NCBI RefSeq assembly: GCF_021325795.1
Contig: NZ_JAHPZX010000002.1
Coordinates: 186,001 to 250,000 of the forward strand
DNA: 64,000 bases
From: Bordetella sp. LUAb4
GTDB taxonomy: Bacteria > Pseudomonadota > Gammaproteobacteria > Burkholderiales > Burkholderiaceae_B
Reading direction: 5' to 3'
A model generated the notes under the pieces. It was not told the origin of the DNA. It made no database searches and saw nothing but the letters and a program-made list of their open reading frames with translations. How positions within the stretch are numbered: the stretch's first letter is position 1; every line of letters starts with the position of its first letter. Shown piece after piece: positions 1 through 9,695 of the stretch. Both the position numbers and the translations under genes were made by a program.

Positions 1-3000
1 GTCTTCAGCAGGTTGAGCAGCGCATCCTGGACGATTTCGAGACGGCTGTCACCGTTCCACGTGCCGTCGGCGCTATCGCCCATGCTGCCCGAATGGTCGA
101 TCACCAACGCGACGTTATAGCTCTTGCCCGCGACGATGACGGTGTTGGTGCCACCCAGGTCGCCGACGATGATGTCGTTGCCGCCACCACCGTTGAGCGT
201 GTTGTCGGCATTGTTGGTGCCGGTCACCAGGTGATCGCCGGCCGTCAGGTTGAAGTTGTACGTCGACGAGGTGTCGTGACCGCCGTTGGCCGTACCGCCG
301 TTATCCTGCACCTGGAAGCCGAAGGACGTGTCGCCACCACCGGCTGCCGGGGTGTAGACCAGTTTGCCGGCGGCGATGTCGCTGGCCGAGATGGCCTGGC
401 CGTCGGTGACGGCATGACCGTCCAGGGTCAGCGTGCCGCTGGTGGGCAGACGGGTGATGATCACGCTCTGCAGGCTGTCGTGCTCGCCTGCGCTGTCGGA
501 GAAGGAGAAGTCGCCCGTGTGGAATACGACCGGGGTGGTGCCGCTGAACTGCGCGGCGCCGTCGGCAGCGGTCGGCGCGTCATTGGTGCCCTGCACTGTC
601 ACGTCCACGACCTGCGTGGTCGTGCCGCCGTGGCCGTCACTGACTTGTACCGTGAACTTCTCATGTACCTGGTCGGCACCGCTGAGCGCCTGCACCTTGG
701 CGTTGTCGATGGTGTAGGTCCACTTGCCGTCGGCGGCGATGGAGAACGTGCCGTACTTGCCGCCGCCATTGCTGTCGGCGATTTGGGCGTAGGTGAGATT
801 GTCGCCGTCGACGTCGTTGGCCGACACCTGGCCCGTCACCTTGCTATGCGCGTTGTCGTCCTCGATTACCGTACCGGTGGTCACGCTGGTGTTGCTGATC
901 GTCGGTGCGTCGTTGGTGCCTTGCACCGTGACGGTGACATCCTGCGGCTTCACACCGCCGTGGCCGTCGCTGACCTGCACGCTGAAGGTTTCGGTCTTCG
1001 ACACGCCTTCGGCCAACGATTGCGTCTTGGTGTTGTCGATGGTGTAGGTCCACTTGCCATCGCTGCCGATGGTGAAGGAACCGTAGGCGCCGGTGCCGTT
1101 CTTGCCGGCCACGAAGCCCCACGACAGCGTATCGCCGGTATCCACGTCGTTGGCGACCAGCTGGCCCGACGCCTTGTTATGGGCGTTGTCGTCCTCGATC
1201 ACCGTGCCGGTGGTCACGCTGGTGTTGCTGATCGTCGGCGCATCGTTGCTGCCTTGCACGGTGACGGTGACGTTCTGCGTCACCACACCGCCGTGGCCGT
1301 CGCTGACCTGGACGTTGAACGTCTCGGTCTTCGACACGCCTTCGCCCAGCGACTGCGTCTTCGTATTGTCGATCGTGTAGGTCCACTTGCCATCGCTGCC
1401 GATGGTCAGGTTGCCGTAGGCACCGGTGCCGTTCTTGCCGGCCACGAAGCCCCACGACAGCGTATCGCCGGTATCCACGTCGTTGGCGACCAGCTGACCC
1501 GACGCCTTGTTATGGGCGTTGTCGTCCTCGATCACCGTACCGGTGGTCACGCTGGTGTTGCTGATCGTCGGCGCATCGTTGCTGCCTTGCACGGTGACGG
1601 TGACGTTCTGCGTCACCACACCGCCGTGGCCATCGCTGACCTGGACGTTGAACGTCTCGGTCTTCGACACGCCTTCACCCAACGACTGCGTCTTGGCGTT
1701 GTCGATCGTGTAGGTCCACTTGCCATCGCTGCCGATGGTGAAGGAACCGTAGGCGCCGGTGCCGTTCTTGCCGGCCACGAAGCCCCACGACAGCGTATCG
1801 CCGGTATCCACGTCGTTGGCGACCAGTTGGCCCGACGCCTTGTTATGGGCGTTGTCGTCCTCGATTACCGTACCGGTGGTCACGCTGGTGTTGCTGATCG
1901 TCGGTGCGTCGTTGGTGCCTTGCACGGTGACGGTGACGTTCTGCGTCACCACACCGCCGTGGCCGTCGCTGACCTGGACGTTGAACGTCTCGGTCTTCGA
2001 CACGCCTTCACCCAACGACTGCGTCTTCGTATTGTCGATCGTGTAGGTCCACTTGCCATCGCTGCCGATGGTGAAGGAACCGTAGGCGCCGGTGCCGTTC
2101 TTGCCGGCCACGAAGCCCCACGACAGCGTATCGCCGGTATCCACGTCGTTGGCAACCAGCTGGCCCGACGCCTTGTTATGGGCGTTGTCGTCCTCGATCA
2201 CCGTACCGGTGGTCACGCTGGTGTTGCTGATCGTCGGCGCATCGTTGCTGCCTTGCACGGTGACGGTGACGTTCTGCGTCACCACACCGCCGTGGCCATC
2301 GCTGACCTGGACGTTGAACGTCTCGGTCTTCGACACGCCTTCACCCAACGACTGCGTCTTGGCGTTGTCGATCGTGTAGGTCCACTTGCCATCGCTGCCC
2401 AGGGTGAGGTTACCGTAGGCGCCATTACCGTTCTTGCCGGCAACGAACGACCACGACAGCGTATCACCCGTGTCGATGTCGCTGGCAACCAGTTGGCCGG
2501 ACGCCTTGTTATGGGCGTTGTCGTCCTCGGTCACCGTACCCGTGGTCACGCTGGTGTTGCTGATCGTCGGAACATCATTGGTGCCGTTGATCGTGATGGT
2601 GATCTGGCTTTCCGTGCCATCAGCGGACTGGACCGTGACGATATCCGTCATCGACTTGCCAACGCCCAGCGCCTGCACATCCTTGTCGCTGTTGTTCAGG
2701 ACGTAGTTCCAGTTGCCCGACGCGTCGATGGAGAACGTGCCGTGATCGGTGCTGACGTTGGTCTGCTTCTGGAAAACGGACTCGCCCGCGTCCGCATCCT
2801 TGACATCCAGCTCGCCCGACGCCCGTTGCGCCGAATAGCTGCCGTCCTCGGTGACCGAACCCTTGTCGTCGCCGGAGAGATGCGGCTTGATCACGGCGGC
2901 GTCGTTCTTGCCCTCGATGGTGATCGTCACCTTCTCGATGTCAAAACCACCGTGGCCGTCGCTGACCTGGACGTTGTAGGTTTCGGTCGCCGTCTTGCCC

Positions 3001-6000
3001 TCGCCCAGTGCCTGCGAAGCCTTGTCGTCGATGGTGTAGGTCCACTTGCCGTTGGCATCCACGGTGAGGGAACCATACGTGCCCTTGCCGCCGCCGACCA
3101 CCGCCCACGTGTGGGTGTCATTCGTATCGACGTCGGTCACCGACAACTGGCCCGTGGCCGTCTTGGTCGTGTCTTCGACCACCTTGCCGGCAGCGGTGCC
3201 GCTGATCACCGGCGCGTCGTTCACGCCGGTAATGGTGATGACGACCTGGCTGGTGGTGCCATCCGCCGACTTGACCGTGATGGTATCGGTCATCTTCTCG
3301 CCAGCGCCCAGGGCCTGTACGTCCTTGTCGCTGTTGTTCAGGACGTAGTTCCAGTTGCCCGACGTATCGATGGAGAACGTGCCGTGGTCGGTCGCGGCAT
3401 TGGTTTGCTTCTGGAAGCTGGATTCACCCGCATCCGCATCCTTGACATCCAGGTCGCCCGAAGCGCGTACGCCGAAGTAGCCGCCGTCTTCCGTCACCGA
3501 ACCCTTGTCATCGCCGGGGCGATTCGGGCTGATCACGGCCGCGTCATTGGTACCTTGGATGGTAATCGTCACCTTCTCGGTGTCGAAGCCGCCATGACCG
3601 TCGCTGACCTGGACGTAGTAGTACTCGGTCGCCGTCTTGCCTTCGCCCAGCGACTGCGATGCCTTGTCATCGAGGGTGTAAGTCCACTTGCCGGTGGCAT
3701 CCACCGCGATGGAGCCATACGTGCCCTTGCTGCCGCCCACCACCGACCAGGTATGGGTGTCGGTGGTATCGACGTCGGCGACCGACAACTGGCCGGACAC
3801 CGTCTTGACGGAGTCCTCGACCGTCTTGCCGGTGACCACGCCGCTGATGGCCGGTTCGTCGTTGGTGCCAATGATGGTGATGGCCACCTGGCTTTGCGTG
3901 CCGTCGGCGGACTTGACCGTGATGGTGTCGGTCATCTTCTGGCCCGAGGCCAGCGCCTGCACCGTGGGATCGCTGCTGTCCAGGACATAGGTCCAGACAC
4001 CCGTCGCGCCGATCGTGAACGTACCGTGCTCGGTCTTGACGTTGTTCTGGACCTGGAAGCTCGATTCGCCGGAATCGACATCCTTGACGTCCAGATTGCC
4101 GGCCGTCCAACCGGCCAGGAAGCCACCGTCTTCATAGACGGTGCCCTTGTCGTCGCCCGCGTTGTGCGGCGTGATCACAGCGGCGTCGTTGGTGCCTTCG
4201 ACGGTGATGGCCACCTTCTGCGTGTCGACGCCGCCCTGGCCATCGCTGACCTGGACGTAGTAGTACTCGACAGCCGTCTTGCCGGCGCCCAGCGACTGCG
4301 CCGCCGCGTTGTCCAGCGTGTACGTCCACTTGCCCGTGGCCGCGTCCACCGCGAAGCTGCCGTAGGCGCCCTTGCCGTCGCCGTTGACCGACCACGTATG
4401 GGTATCGAGCACGTCCACATCGCTCACGGTCAGTTGACCGGTGGCGCTGTACGTCTTGTCTTCCACCACCGTGCCGGCGGCCACGCCACCGATCACCGGG
4501 GCGTCATTGGTGCCCGTGATGTACACCGTCACCTGCGAAGGCGTGCCGTCCGCGGAGTACACCGTGAACTGGTCCTTCACCAGCTGACCTTCGCTGAGCC
4601 CTTGCACGGCGTCGCCGGCATTGTTCAGGGCGTAGTGCCAGTTGCCGTTGGCATCGAGGGTGAACGTGCCGTAGGTGCCGGCCGTGCCGCCTTGCACCTG
4701 GAATACCGCCTGACCGGCGTCCGGATCGACCACGTCCAGCTTGCCGCCGGCCTGCTGGTACTTGCCGTCTTCGGCCACGACACCCACGTCACCCACCGAA
4801 CCATGGGGCGTGATGATGGCGGCGTCGTCCGTGCCCTGGATGGTGACGGTGACTTCCTGCACGCTCTTGCCGCCGCTGCTGTCCTCGACCTCGACCTTGT
4901 AGGTTTCCTGGATGGAATCCTTGTTGGTCAGGGCCTGCGCCGCAGCGTTGTCCAGCGTGTAGGTCCACTTGCCCGTGGCGGGATCCACCGTGAAGGTGCC
5001 GTAGGTGCCCGTGCCGGCACCCACCACGCTCCAGGAATGCGTATCGCTGGTGTCGACATCGCTGACGTTCAGCTGGCCGGTCACCGACTTGATGTCGTCT
5101 TCCTTGACGGTACCGACGGCTTCGCCGCTGATCTCCGGCAGGTCATTGGTGCCCTGGATGGTCACGACGATCTGGCTTTCGGTGCCGTCGAAGGACTTGA
5201 CGGTAATGGTTTCCGTCAGGTGTTCGGTCGCGCCCAGCGCCTGCACGTCGCCGTTGGCGTTGTTCAGCGTGAAGGTCCAGTTGCCCTTGGCATCGATGGA
5301 GAACGTGCCATGCTCGGTGGCGACATTGGTCTGCGCCTGGAAGGACGCCTGGCCTTGATCCGCGTCGGTGACGTTGAGCTTGCCGCCGGTTCCCAGGGTG
5401 CCATCTTCCACCACGGCGCCGATCTTGGTGCCGGTGATGATGGCCGCGTCATTGGTGCCCTGGACCGTGATGGTCACGGTCTGGGTATCCAGGCCACCGT
5501 GGCCGTCGCTGACCAGGACGGTGAATTTCTCGGTGGCGGTATCGGCGGCGCCCAGCTTCTGCGCGGCGGCATTGTCCAGGGTGTAGGTCCACTGGCCGTT
5601 CTGGTCGATGGCGAGCGAGCCGTAGGCGCCCTTGCTGCCCAGCACGCTCCAGCTGGCGCTGTCATGCGCGTCGGGGTCGGCGGCAAGCAGTTGGCCGGTA
5701 GCCGACTTCACCACGTCTTCCTGTACCGCACCCGCGGCCTGGCCGCTGATGACCGGCGCGTCGTTGGTGCCGACCACATACACCGTTACCTGGAACGTGG
5801 TGCCGTCGGCGGAGGCGACCGTGAACTTCTCGGTCTTGGTCTCGCCCAGGCCCAACGCCTGCACATTGGCGGCGTCATTGTTCAGGGCATACGTCCACTT
5901 GCCGCTGGCGTCGATGGAGAACGCGCCATACGTGCCGGCCGTGTCCTTCTGCACCTGGAACACCGCCTGGCCCGCATCCGGATCGGTCACGTCCAGCTTG

Positions 6001-8825
6001 CCGCCGGTGGACTTGATCAGGTCTTCGGTGGTCAGGCCCACGCCGTCGAACAGGCCGTGCGGCTTGATGATGGCGGCGTCGTCCGTGCCCTGGATGGTGA
6101 CGGTGACGGTCTGGCTGGTGGTGCCGCCATGGTTGTCGGCGACCTGGACCGTGTAGGTTTCCTGGATCGAGTCCTTGGACGTCAGGGCCTGCGCGGCCTT
6201 GTTGTCCAGCGTGTACGTCCACTTGCCGTTGGCATCGACACTGAAGCTGCCGTAGGTGCCCTTGGTGGCGCCCACCGTGCTCCAGGTGTGCGTATCGCCC
6301 GCGTCGACGTCGCTGACGGTCAATTGGCCGGTAGCGGTCTTGATGCCATCTTCCTTCACCGTGCCGGCAGCGGGACCGGCGATTTCGGGCAGGTCATTGG
6401 TACCGACCACGGTAACCGTGATGTCGGCGGTGGTGCCGTCGATGGTCGTGACGTGGAAGACTTCGGTCTCGGTCTGACCGGCGGCCAGCGCCTGCACGTT
6501 GGTGGCGTCGTTGCTCAGCTTGTAGGACCAGTTGCCGTCGGCGTCGACACTGAACGTGCCGTACTTGCCGGCCGCATCGGTTTGCGCCACGAAGTGGGCC
6601 TGGCCGGCGTCCGGATCGACGACGTCCAGCTTGCCGCCGGCTGCCAGCGTGGTGTCTTCCTTGACCGCACCCGCGTCGGCGCCATCTTCATGCGGCGTGA
6701 CGACCGCGCCATCATCCGTGCCCTGCACGGTGACGGTGACTTCCTGGGTGGTCACGCCACCGTGGCCGTCATCGACCTCAACGGTAAACGTCTCCTTGAT
6801 GGCATCCTTGGACGTCAGGGCCTGAGCCGCGTCATTGTCGATGACATACGTCCACTGGCCGGTCGCGGGATCGACGGTGAGCGAGCCGTAGGCGCCCTTG
6901 CCGTCGCCCTGCACGGCCCACGTGTGGGTGTCGGTGGTGTCGACATCAGCCACCGTCAGTTGGCCGGTGGCGGTCTGGGCGCCGTCTTCCGTCACGCCGC
7001 CGGCAGCCTCGCCGCTGATGGTCGGCTTGTCGTTGGTACCGTCGATGGTCACGGTCACCGTGCTGGTGGTGCCGTCGATGGAGGTGACCGTGAAGGTCTC
7101 GGTCAGCTGCTCGCCGGCCGCCAGGGCCTGCACCTTGGCGTCGGTATTGTCCAGCGTATAGTGCCAGTTGCCGTTGGCGTCGAGGCTGAACGCGCCATGC
7201 TGGCCGGCCACGTTGGTCTGCACCACGAAGGCGGCCTGGCCGGCATCCGGGTCGACGATGTTCAGCTTGCCGGAAGTCTCCAGCAGGCCGTCTTCCTTGA
7301 CGGCACCACGGTCGCCGCTGTCGCCGTCGGGCGTGATGACGGCAACATCATCGGCACCGTTGACCGTCACCGTCAGGGTGGCGGTGGAGGTGCCGCCTTC
7401 GCCGTCGGTCACCGTGTAGGTGATGGAGGTGGTGGCGCTTTCGCCGCCGACCAGGCCCTTGAAGTCTTCGCCCGGATTGAAGGTGTAGCTGCCGTCGGCG
7501 TTCAGCGTGAAGCTGCCGCCATGGTCGCCGGCCACGGCCTGGCCGACCAGGCTGGTGTTGCCGTTGACGGCACCCACCGACAGCGGATCGCCGTCGGGGT
7601 CGGTGTCATTGCGCAGCACGCCGTTGGCGGCCGATACTTCGACGCCGCTGTCTTGCGTGGCGACAGCACTGTCGCCCTGGGCGGTGGGCGCGGGATTGCT
7701 GACGTCCCAGCTGAAGGTCTGGCTGGACGTGGCGCCGCTCAAGTCGGTAGCGGTCACGATGACCGTGTACACGCCATTGTTGCCGCCTTGCGAAGCGGAA
7801 TGATCGACGTTGCCGGAGATGACGCCGGTGACGGGATCGATGGTCAGTCCGGGCGGCAGACCGGTGGCCGAGAACGTCAGGCGATCGCCGTTGTCGACAT
7901 CGGCGAAGTTGCCGGACACGTTCAGGTTGACGTTGTTCTGCGCATCCACCGCGTTCTGGGTCTGCACGGCGGTCGAGGTCGGCGCATCGTTCAGGCCATT
8001 GACGGTGACCGTCAGGTTGGCGGTCGACGTGGCGCCGAACGGATCGGTCACGGTGTAGCTGACCGACGACGTGGCGCTCTGGCCGGCGGCCAATTGATGG
8101 AAGGCATCGCCCGGATTGAAGACGTAGCTGCCGTCGGCGAACACCGTGAAGGTGCCGCCGTTGCTGCCGGCCACGGTCACGCCGCCGGTCACCATGGTGG
8201 CGGTGCCCACCGACACGATGGCCAAGGCGTCGCCGTTGGGATCCGTGTCGTTGGTCAGGATGTTGCCGCTGACGGTGGCGCGCTCGGTGGTGGTCTGGAC
8301 GTCATTGGCCGCATTGGGCGTGTCGTTCAGCGCGGTGGTCGACGAAGCGGCATCGGCGATACCGACGTTCACGCCGGGGGCCGCGGAAACACCGTTCACC
8401 AGATCCAGCGGGGTGGTCGATTCAACGACGCGGGCCAGGCGCACGAAGCTGCTGCCGCCGCCGTCGCCGCCACCGGAAATCAGGGCAGCCGTCGGTTCGA
8501 GGTTATCGAACGGATCCTGGCCGGAATTCAGGGCGGCCAGCAGGCGGTCCGAATCGGTGCCTTGCGGGGGCGCCACGCTGGCTTCCTTGGCATCGACCGG
8601 TTGGCCGGCCATGTCGGCGTTGAACGAGACGTCGCGGTTCTCGCCGATCAACAGGGGCAACCCATCATTCACCTGCAGGGCGACGGTCGCGCCACTGGCG
8701 GTGACCACATCGCTGTCGGCCGGCACACGGCTGCCGACGTGCAGCTCGGTCAAGGAACCATCGGCATTACGGATCCAAGCACGACCGGTGACTTGGGTGA
8801 CGACTGCGGGTTGGGTATTGGCCAT
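1..8825 (-). CDS. Giant LapA/BrtA-like RTX repeat adhesin, C-terminus beyond window
   Basis: At least 2941 codons are visible with no stop; the gene leaves the left edge. The start is the ATG at 8825, preceded by GGAG eight bases upstream. Residues 1-110 match the retention module of LapA-type adhesins (MANTQPAVVTQVTGRAW, VGSRVPADSDVV, LLIGENRDVSF). A TAAL motif at residues 112-115, just before a Gly/Ser linker, sits where LapG-family proteases cut LapA. Cadherin/VCBS-like Ig domains follow to about residue 500, then many ~100-residue VCBS-type repeats. Five copies at about 870-2580 are nearly identical with an exact 333-bp period. At the left edge come an RTX-like stretch (NTLNGGGGNDIIVGD) and the start of a von Willebrand A domain with MIDAS motif DHSGS. 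Expected role: surface-held, c-di-GMP-controlled biofilm adhesin secreted by the type I system next door. Confidence 0.93.
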   Translation of the reverse strand, partial: MANTQPAVVTQVTGRAWIRNADGSLTELHVGSRVPADSDVVTASGATVALQVNDGLPLLIGENRDVSFNADMAGQPVDAKEASVAPPQGTDSDRLLAALNSGQDPFDNLEPTAALISGGGDGGGSSFVRLARVVESTTPLDLVNGVSAAPGVNVGIADAASSTTALNDTPNAANDVQTTTERATVSGNILTNDTDPNGDALAIVSVGTATMVTGGVTVAGSNGGTFTVFADGSYVFNPGDAFHQLAAGQSATSSVSYTVTDPFGATSTANLTVTVNGLNDAPTSTAVQTQNAVDAQNNVNLNVSGNFADVDNGDRLTFSATGLPPGLTIDPVTGVISGNVDHSASQGGNNGVYTVIVTATDLSGATSSQTFSWDVSNPAPTAQGDSAVATQDSGVEVSAANGVLRNDTDPDGDPLSVGAVNGNTSLVGQAVAGDHGGSFTLNADGSYTFNPGEDFKGLVGGESATTSITYTVTDGEGGTSTATLTVTVNGADDVAVITPDGDSGDRGAVKEDGLLETSGKLNIVDPDAGQAAFVVQTNVAGQHGAFSLDANGNWHYTLDNTDAKVQALAAGEQLTETFTVTSIDGTTSTVTVTIDGTNDKPTISGEAAGGVTEDGAQTATGQLTVADVDTTDTHTWAVQGDGKGAYGSLTVDPATGQWTYVIDNDAAQALTSKDAIKETFTVEVDDGHGGVTTQEVTVTVQGTDDGAVVTPHEDGADAGAVKEDTTLAAGGKLDVVDPDAGQAHFVAQTDAAGKYGTFSVDADGNWSYKLSNDATNVQALAAGQTETEVFHVTTIDGTTADITVTVVGTNDLPEIAGPAAGTVKEDGIKTATGQLTVSDVDAGDTHTWSTVGATKGTYGSFSVDANGKWTYTLDNKAAQALTSKDSIQETYTVQVADNHGGTTSQTVTVTIQGTDDAAIIKPHGLFDGVGLTTEDLIKSTGGKLDVTDPDAGQAVFQVQKDTAGTYGAFSIDASGKWTYALNNDAANVQALGLGETKTEKFTVASADGTTFQVTVYVVGTNDAPVISGQAAGAVQEDVVKSATGQLLAADPDAHDSASWSVLGSKGAYGSLAIDQNGQWTYTLDNAAAQKLGAADTATEKFTVLVSDGHGGLDTQTVTITVQGTNDAAIITGTKIGAVVEDGTLGTGGKLNVTDADQGQASFQAQTNVATEHGTFSIDAKGNWTFTLNNANGDVQALGATEHLTETITVKSFDGTESQIVVTIQGTNDLPEISGEAVGTVKEDDIKSVTGQLNVSDVDTSDTHSWSVVGAGTGTYGTFTVDPATGKWTYTLDNAAAQALTNKDSIQETYKVEVEDSSGGKSVQEVTVTIQGTDDAAIITPHGSVGDVGVVAEDGKYQQAGGKLDVVDPDAGQAVFQVQGGTAGTYGTFTLDANGNWHYALNNAGDAVQGLSEGQLVKDQFTVYSADGTPSQVTVYITGTNDAPVIGGVAAGTVVEDKTYSATGQLTVSDVDVLDTHTWSVNGDGKGAYGSFAVDAATGKWTYTLDNAAAQSLGAGKTAVEYYYVQVSDGQGGVDTQKVAITVEGTNDAAVITPHNAGDDKGTVYEDGGFLAGWTAGNLDVKDVDSGESSFQVQNNVKTEHGTFTIGATGVWTYVLDSSDPTVQALASGQKMTDTITVKSADGTQSQVAITIIGTNDEPAISGVVTGKTVEDSVKTVSGQLSVADVDTTDTHTWSVVGGSKGTYGSIAVDATGKWTYTLDDKASQSLGEGKTATEYYYVQVSDGHGGFDTEKVTITIQGTNDAAVISPNRPGDDKGSVTEDGGYFGVRASGDLDVKDADAGESSFQKQTNAATDHGTFSIDTSGNWNYVLNNSDKDVQALGAGEKMTDTITVKSADGTTSQVVITITGVNDAPVISGTAAGKVVEDTTKTATGQLSVTDVDTNDTHTWAVVGGGKGTYGSLTVDANGKWTYTIDDKASQALGEGKTATETYNVQVSDGHGGFDIEKVTITIEGKNDAAVIKPHLSGDDKGSVTEDGSYSAQRASGELDVKDADAGESVFQKQTNVSTDHGTFSIDASGNWNYVLNNSDKDVQALGVGKSMTDIVTVQSADGTESQITITINGTNDVPTISNTSVTTGTVTEDDNAHNKASGQLVASDIDTGDTLSWSFVAGKNGNGAYGNLTLGSDGKWTYTIDNAKTQSLGEGVSKTETFNVQVSDGHGGVVTQNVTVTVQGSNDAPTISNTSVTTGTVIEDDNAHNKASGQLVANDVDTGDTLSWGFVAGKNGTGAYGSFTIGSDGKWTYTIDNTKTQSLGEGVSKTETFNVQVSDGHGGVVTQNVTVTVQGTNDAPTISNTSVTTGTVIEDDNAHNKASGQLVANDVDTGDTLSWGFVAGKNGTGAYGSFTIGSDGKWTYTIDNAKTQSLGEGVSKTETFNVQVSDGHGGVVTQNVTVTVQGSNDAPTISNTSVTTGTVIEDDNAHNKASGQLVANDVDTGDTLSWGFVAGKNGTGAYGNLTIGSDGKWTYTIDNTKTQSLGEGVSKTETFNVQVSDGHGGVVTQNVTVTVQGSNDAPTISNTSVTTGTVIEDDNAHNKASGQLVANDVDTGDTLSWGFVAGKNGTGAYGSFTIGSDGKWTYTIDNTKTQSLAEGVSKTETFSVQVSDGHGGVKPQDVTVTVQGTNDAPTISNTSVTTGTVIEDDNAHSKVTGQVSANDVDGDNLTYAQIADSNGGGKYGTFSIAADGKWTYTIDNAKVQALSGADQVHEKFTVQVSDGHGGTTTQVVDVTVQGTNDAPTAADGAAQFSGTTPVVFHTGDFSFSDSAGEHDSLQSVIITRLPTSGTLTLDGHAVTDGQAISASDIAAGKLVYTPAAGGGDTSFGFQVQDNGGTANGGHDTSSTYNFNLTAGDHLVTGTNNADNTLNGGGGNDIIVGDLGGTNTVIVAGKSYNVALVIDHSGSMGDSADGTWNGDSRLEIVQDALLNLLK

Positions 8826-8944
8826 TTGGATTGCTCCGGTTTTAGTTGTCGCAATACTAAAGATGGGCCGCCAAAGGCGGTATTGTCCTCAAGGACAGGT
8901 TTTCGAAATTTCTTGCGCAAGACCGGCGAGGCAGCGCCCGCGCC

Positions 8945-8979
8945 AAAGAAAAACGCGCCGGCGGCATACGCCCGGCGCG
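8945..8979 (-). terminator. Intrinsic terminator after the LuxR-type gene
   Basis: On the minus strand CGCGCCGG (8979-8972) pairs with CCGGCGCG (8961-8954) across a ten-base loop and is followed by TTTTTCTTT. It lies between the regulator stop at 9044 and the adhesin start at 8825, so it would end or attenuate exporter-operon transcripts. The adhesin probably also has its own promoter in 8830-8940. Confidence 0.65.
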
Positions 8980-9043
8980 AGAGCTCGGCAGCCGGCGCGG
9001 GATGCCGGCGGAGGAATCAGAAAAGGGGCGGGTCGGCAAAGGC

Positions 9044-9673
9044 TCAGACGCGCGAGATGCCGTGCACGCGTAGCGCCAGCTGCAGCCGGTCGCTCACGCC
9101 CAGCTTCTCGAAGACCGCCGACAGGTGCGCCTTGACCGTGCGCTCGGTGATACCCAGCGTGGCGGCGATTTCCTGGTTGCTGTCGCCCACCGCTGCCTGG
9201 CGCGCCACCATGTTCTCGCGTTCGGTCAGTACGTCGTTGTGCCAGGCCTCCTGCGTGCCGGCACGGCTGTCGACCAGGCGCAGCAGACGCTGCACCAGCG
9301 ACCGCCCCATCCAGATCTCGCCGGCACCGACCACGCTCAGCACTTGGGACAGGGCTGTCACGGGTGCATAGGTATGGCAATAGCCCACCGCGCCGGCAGC
9401 CAGCGCCTTGGTGCCCTGCTCGTCATGCGGCCGCGCGCTGGCCACCACCACCTTCAAGCCGGTGATGGCGCCGTTCCACTGCTCGCTACCCATGGCGGGC
9501 ATGCGTGGCAGGTCCGTATCCACGATGGCCAGCCCGCGGCGCTGTTCACGCCAGCGGCCCAGGTCGGCCAGGGTACGCCCACGGGCGGGCAGCCAGCCCT
9601 GCGTGTCCAGGCCCGACCAATGTTTCCAGAGCAAATCATCGTGCGTGACGCACAGAATCGGGGTGACTTGCAT
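9044..9673 (-). CDS. LuxR-family response-regulator-like transcription factor in the adhesin operon
   Basis: The protein has 209 aa. The N-terminal half has the fold signature of a receiver: acidic pair in VTHDD, possible phospho-acceptor in IVDTDLP, and a Ser in VVVASA. The conserved Lys expected near GAVGYCHTYAP is missing, so phosphotransfer may be altered. The C-terminal half (about residues 140-205) is a GerE/LuxR helix-turn-helix with LTERENMVARQAAVGDSNQE and TERTVKAHLSAVFEKL. It sits 22 bases after the HlyD-like gene and upstream of the adhesin gene, where related type I adhesin loci often carry such a regulator. It probably controls adhesin expression; no cognate kinase is in the window. 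Confidence 0.87.
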   Translation of the reverse strand: MQVTPILCVTHDDLLWKHWSGLDTQGWLPARGRTLADLGRWREQRRGLAIVDTDLPRMPAMGSEQWNGAITGLKVVVASARPHDEQGTKALAAGAVGYCHTYAPVTALSQVLSVVGAGEIWMGRSLVQRLLRLVDSRAGTQEAWHNDVLTERENMVARQAAVGDSNQEIAATLGITERTVKAHLSAVFEKLGVSDRLQLALRVHGISRV

Positions 9674-9695
9674 GGCGAGCAGCCTTTGAGAGCCT

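Noticed and set aside
870-2580. Possible CRISPR array in the adhesin
   Set aside because: The unit is 333 bp, fully coding, in frame and without unique spacers; these are protein-domain repeats.
93-9371. A 3092-codon open frame on the plus strand
   Set aside because: It is antisense to the repeat adhesin. The minus-strand frame has a retention module, VCBS repeats, RTX and VWA motifs; the plus-strand one is Val/Gly/Arg-rich GC noise.
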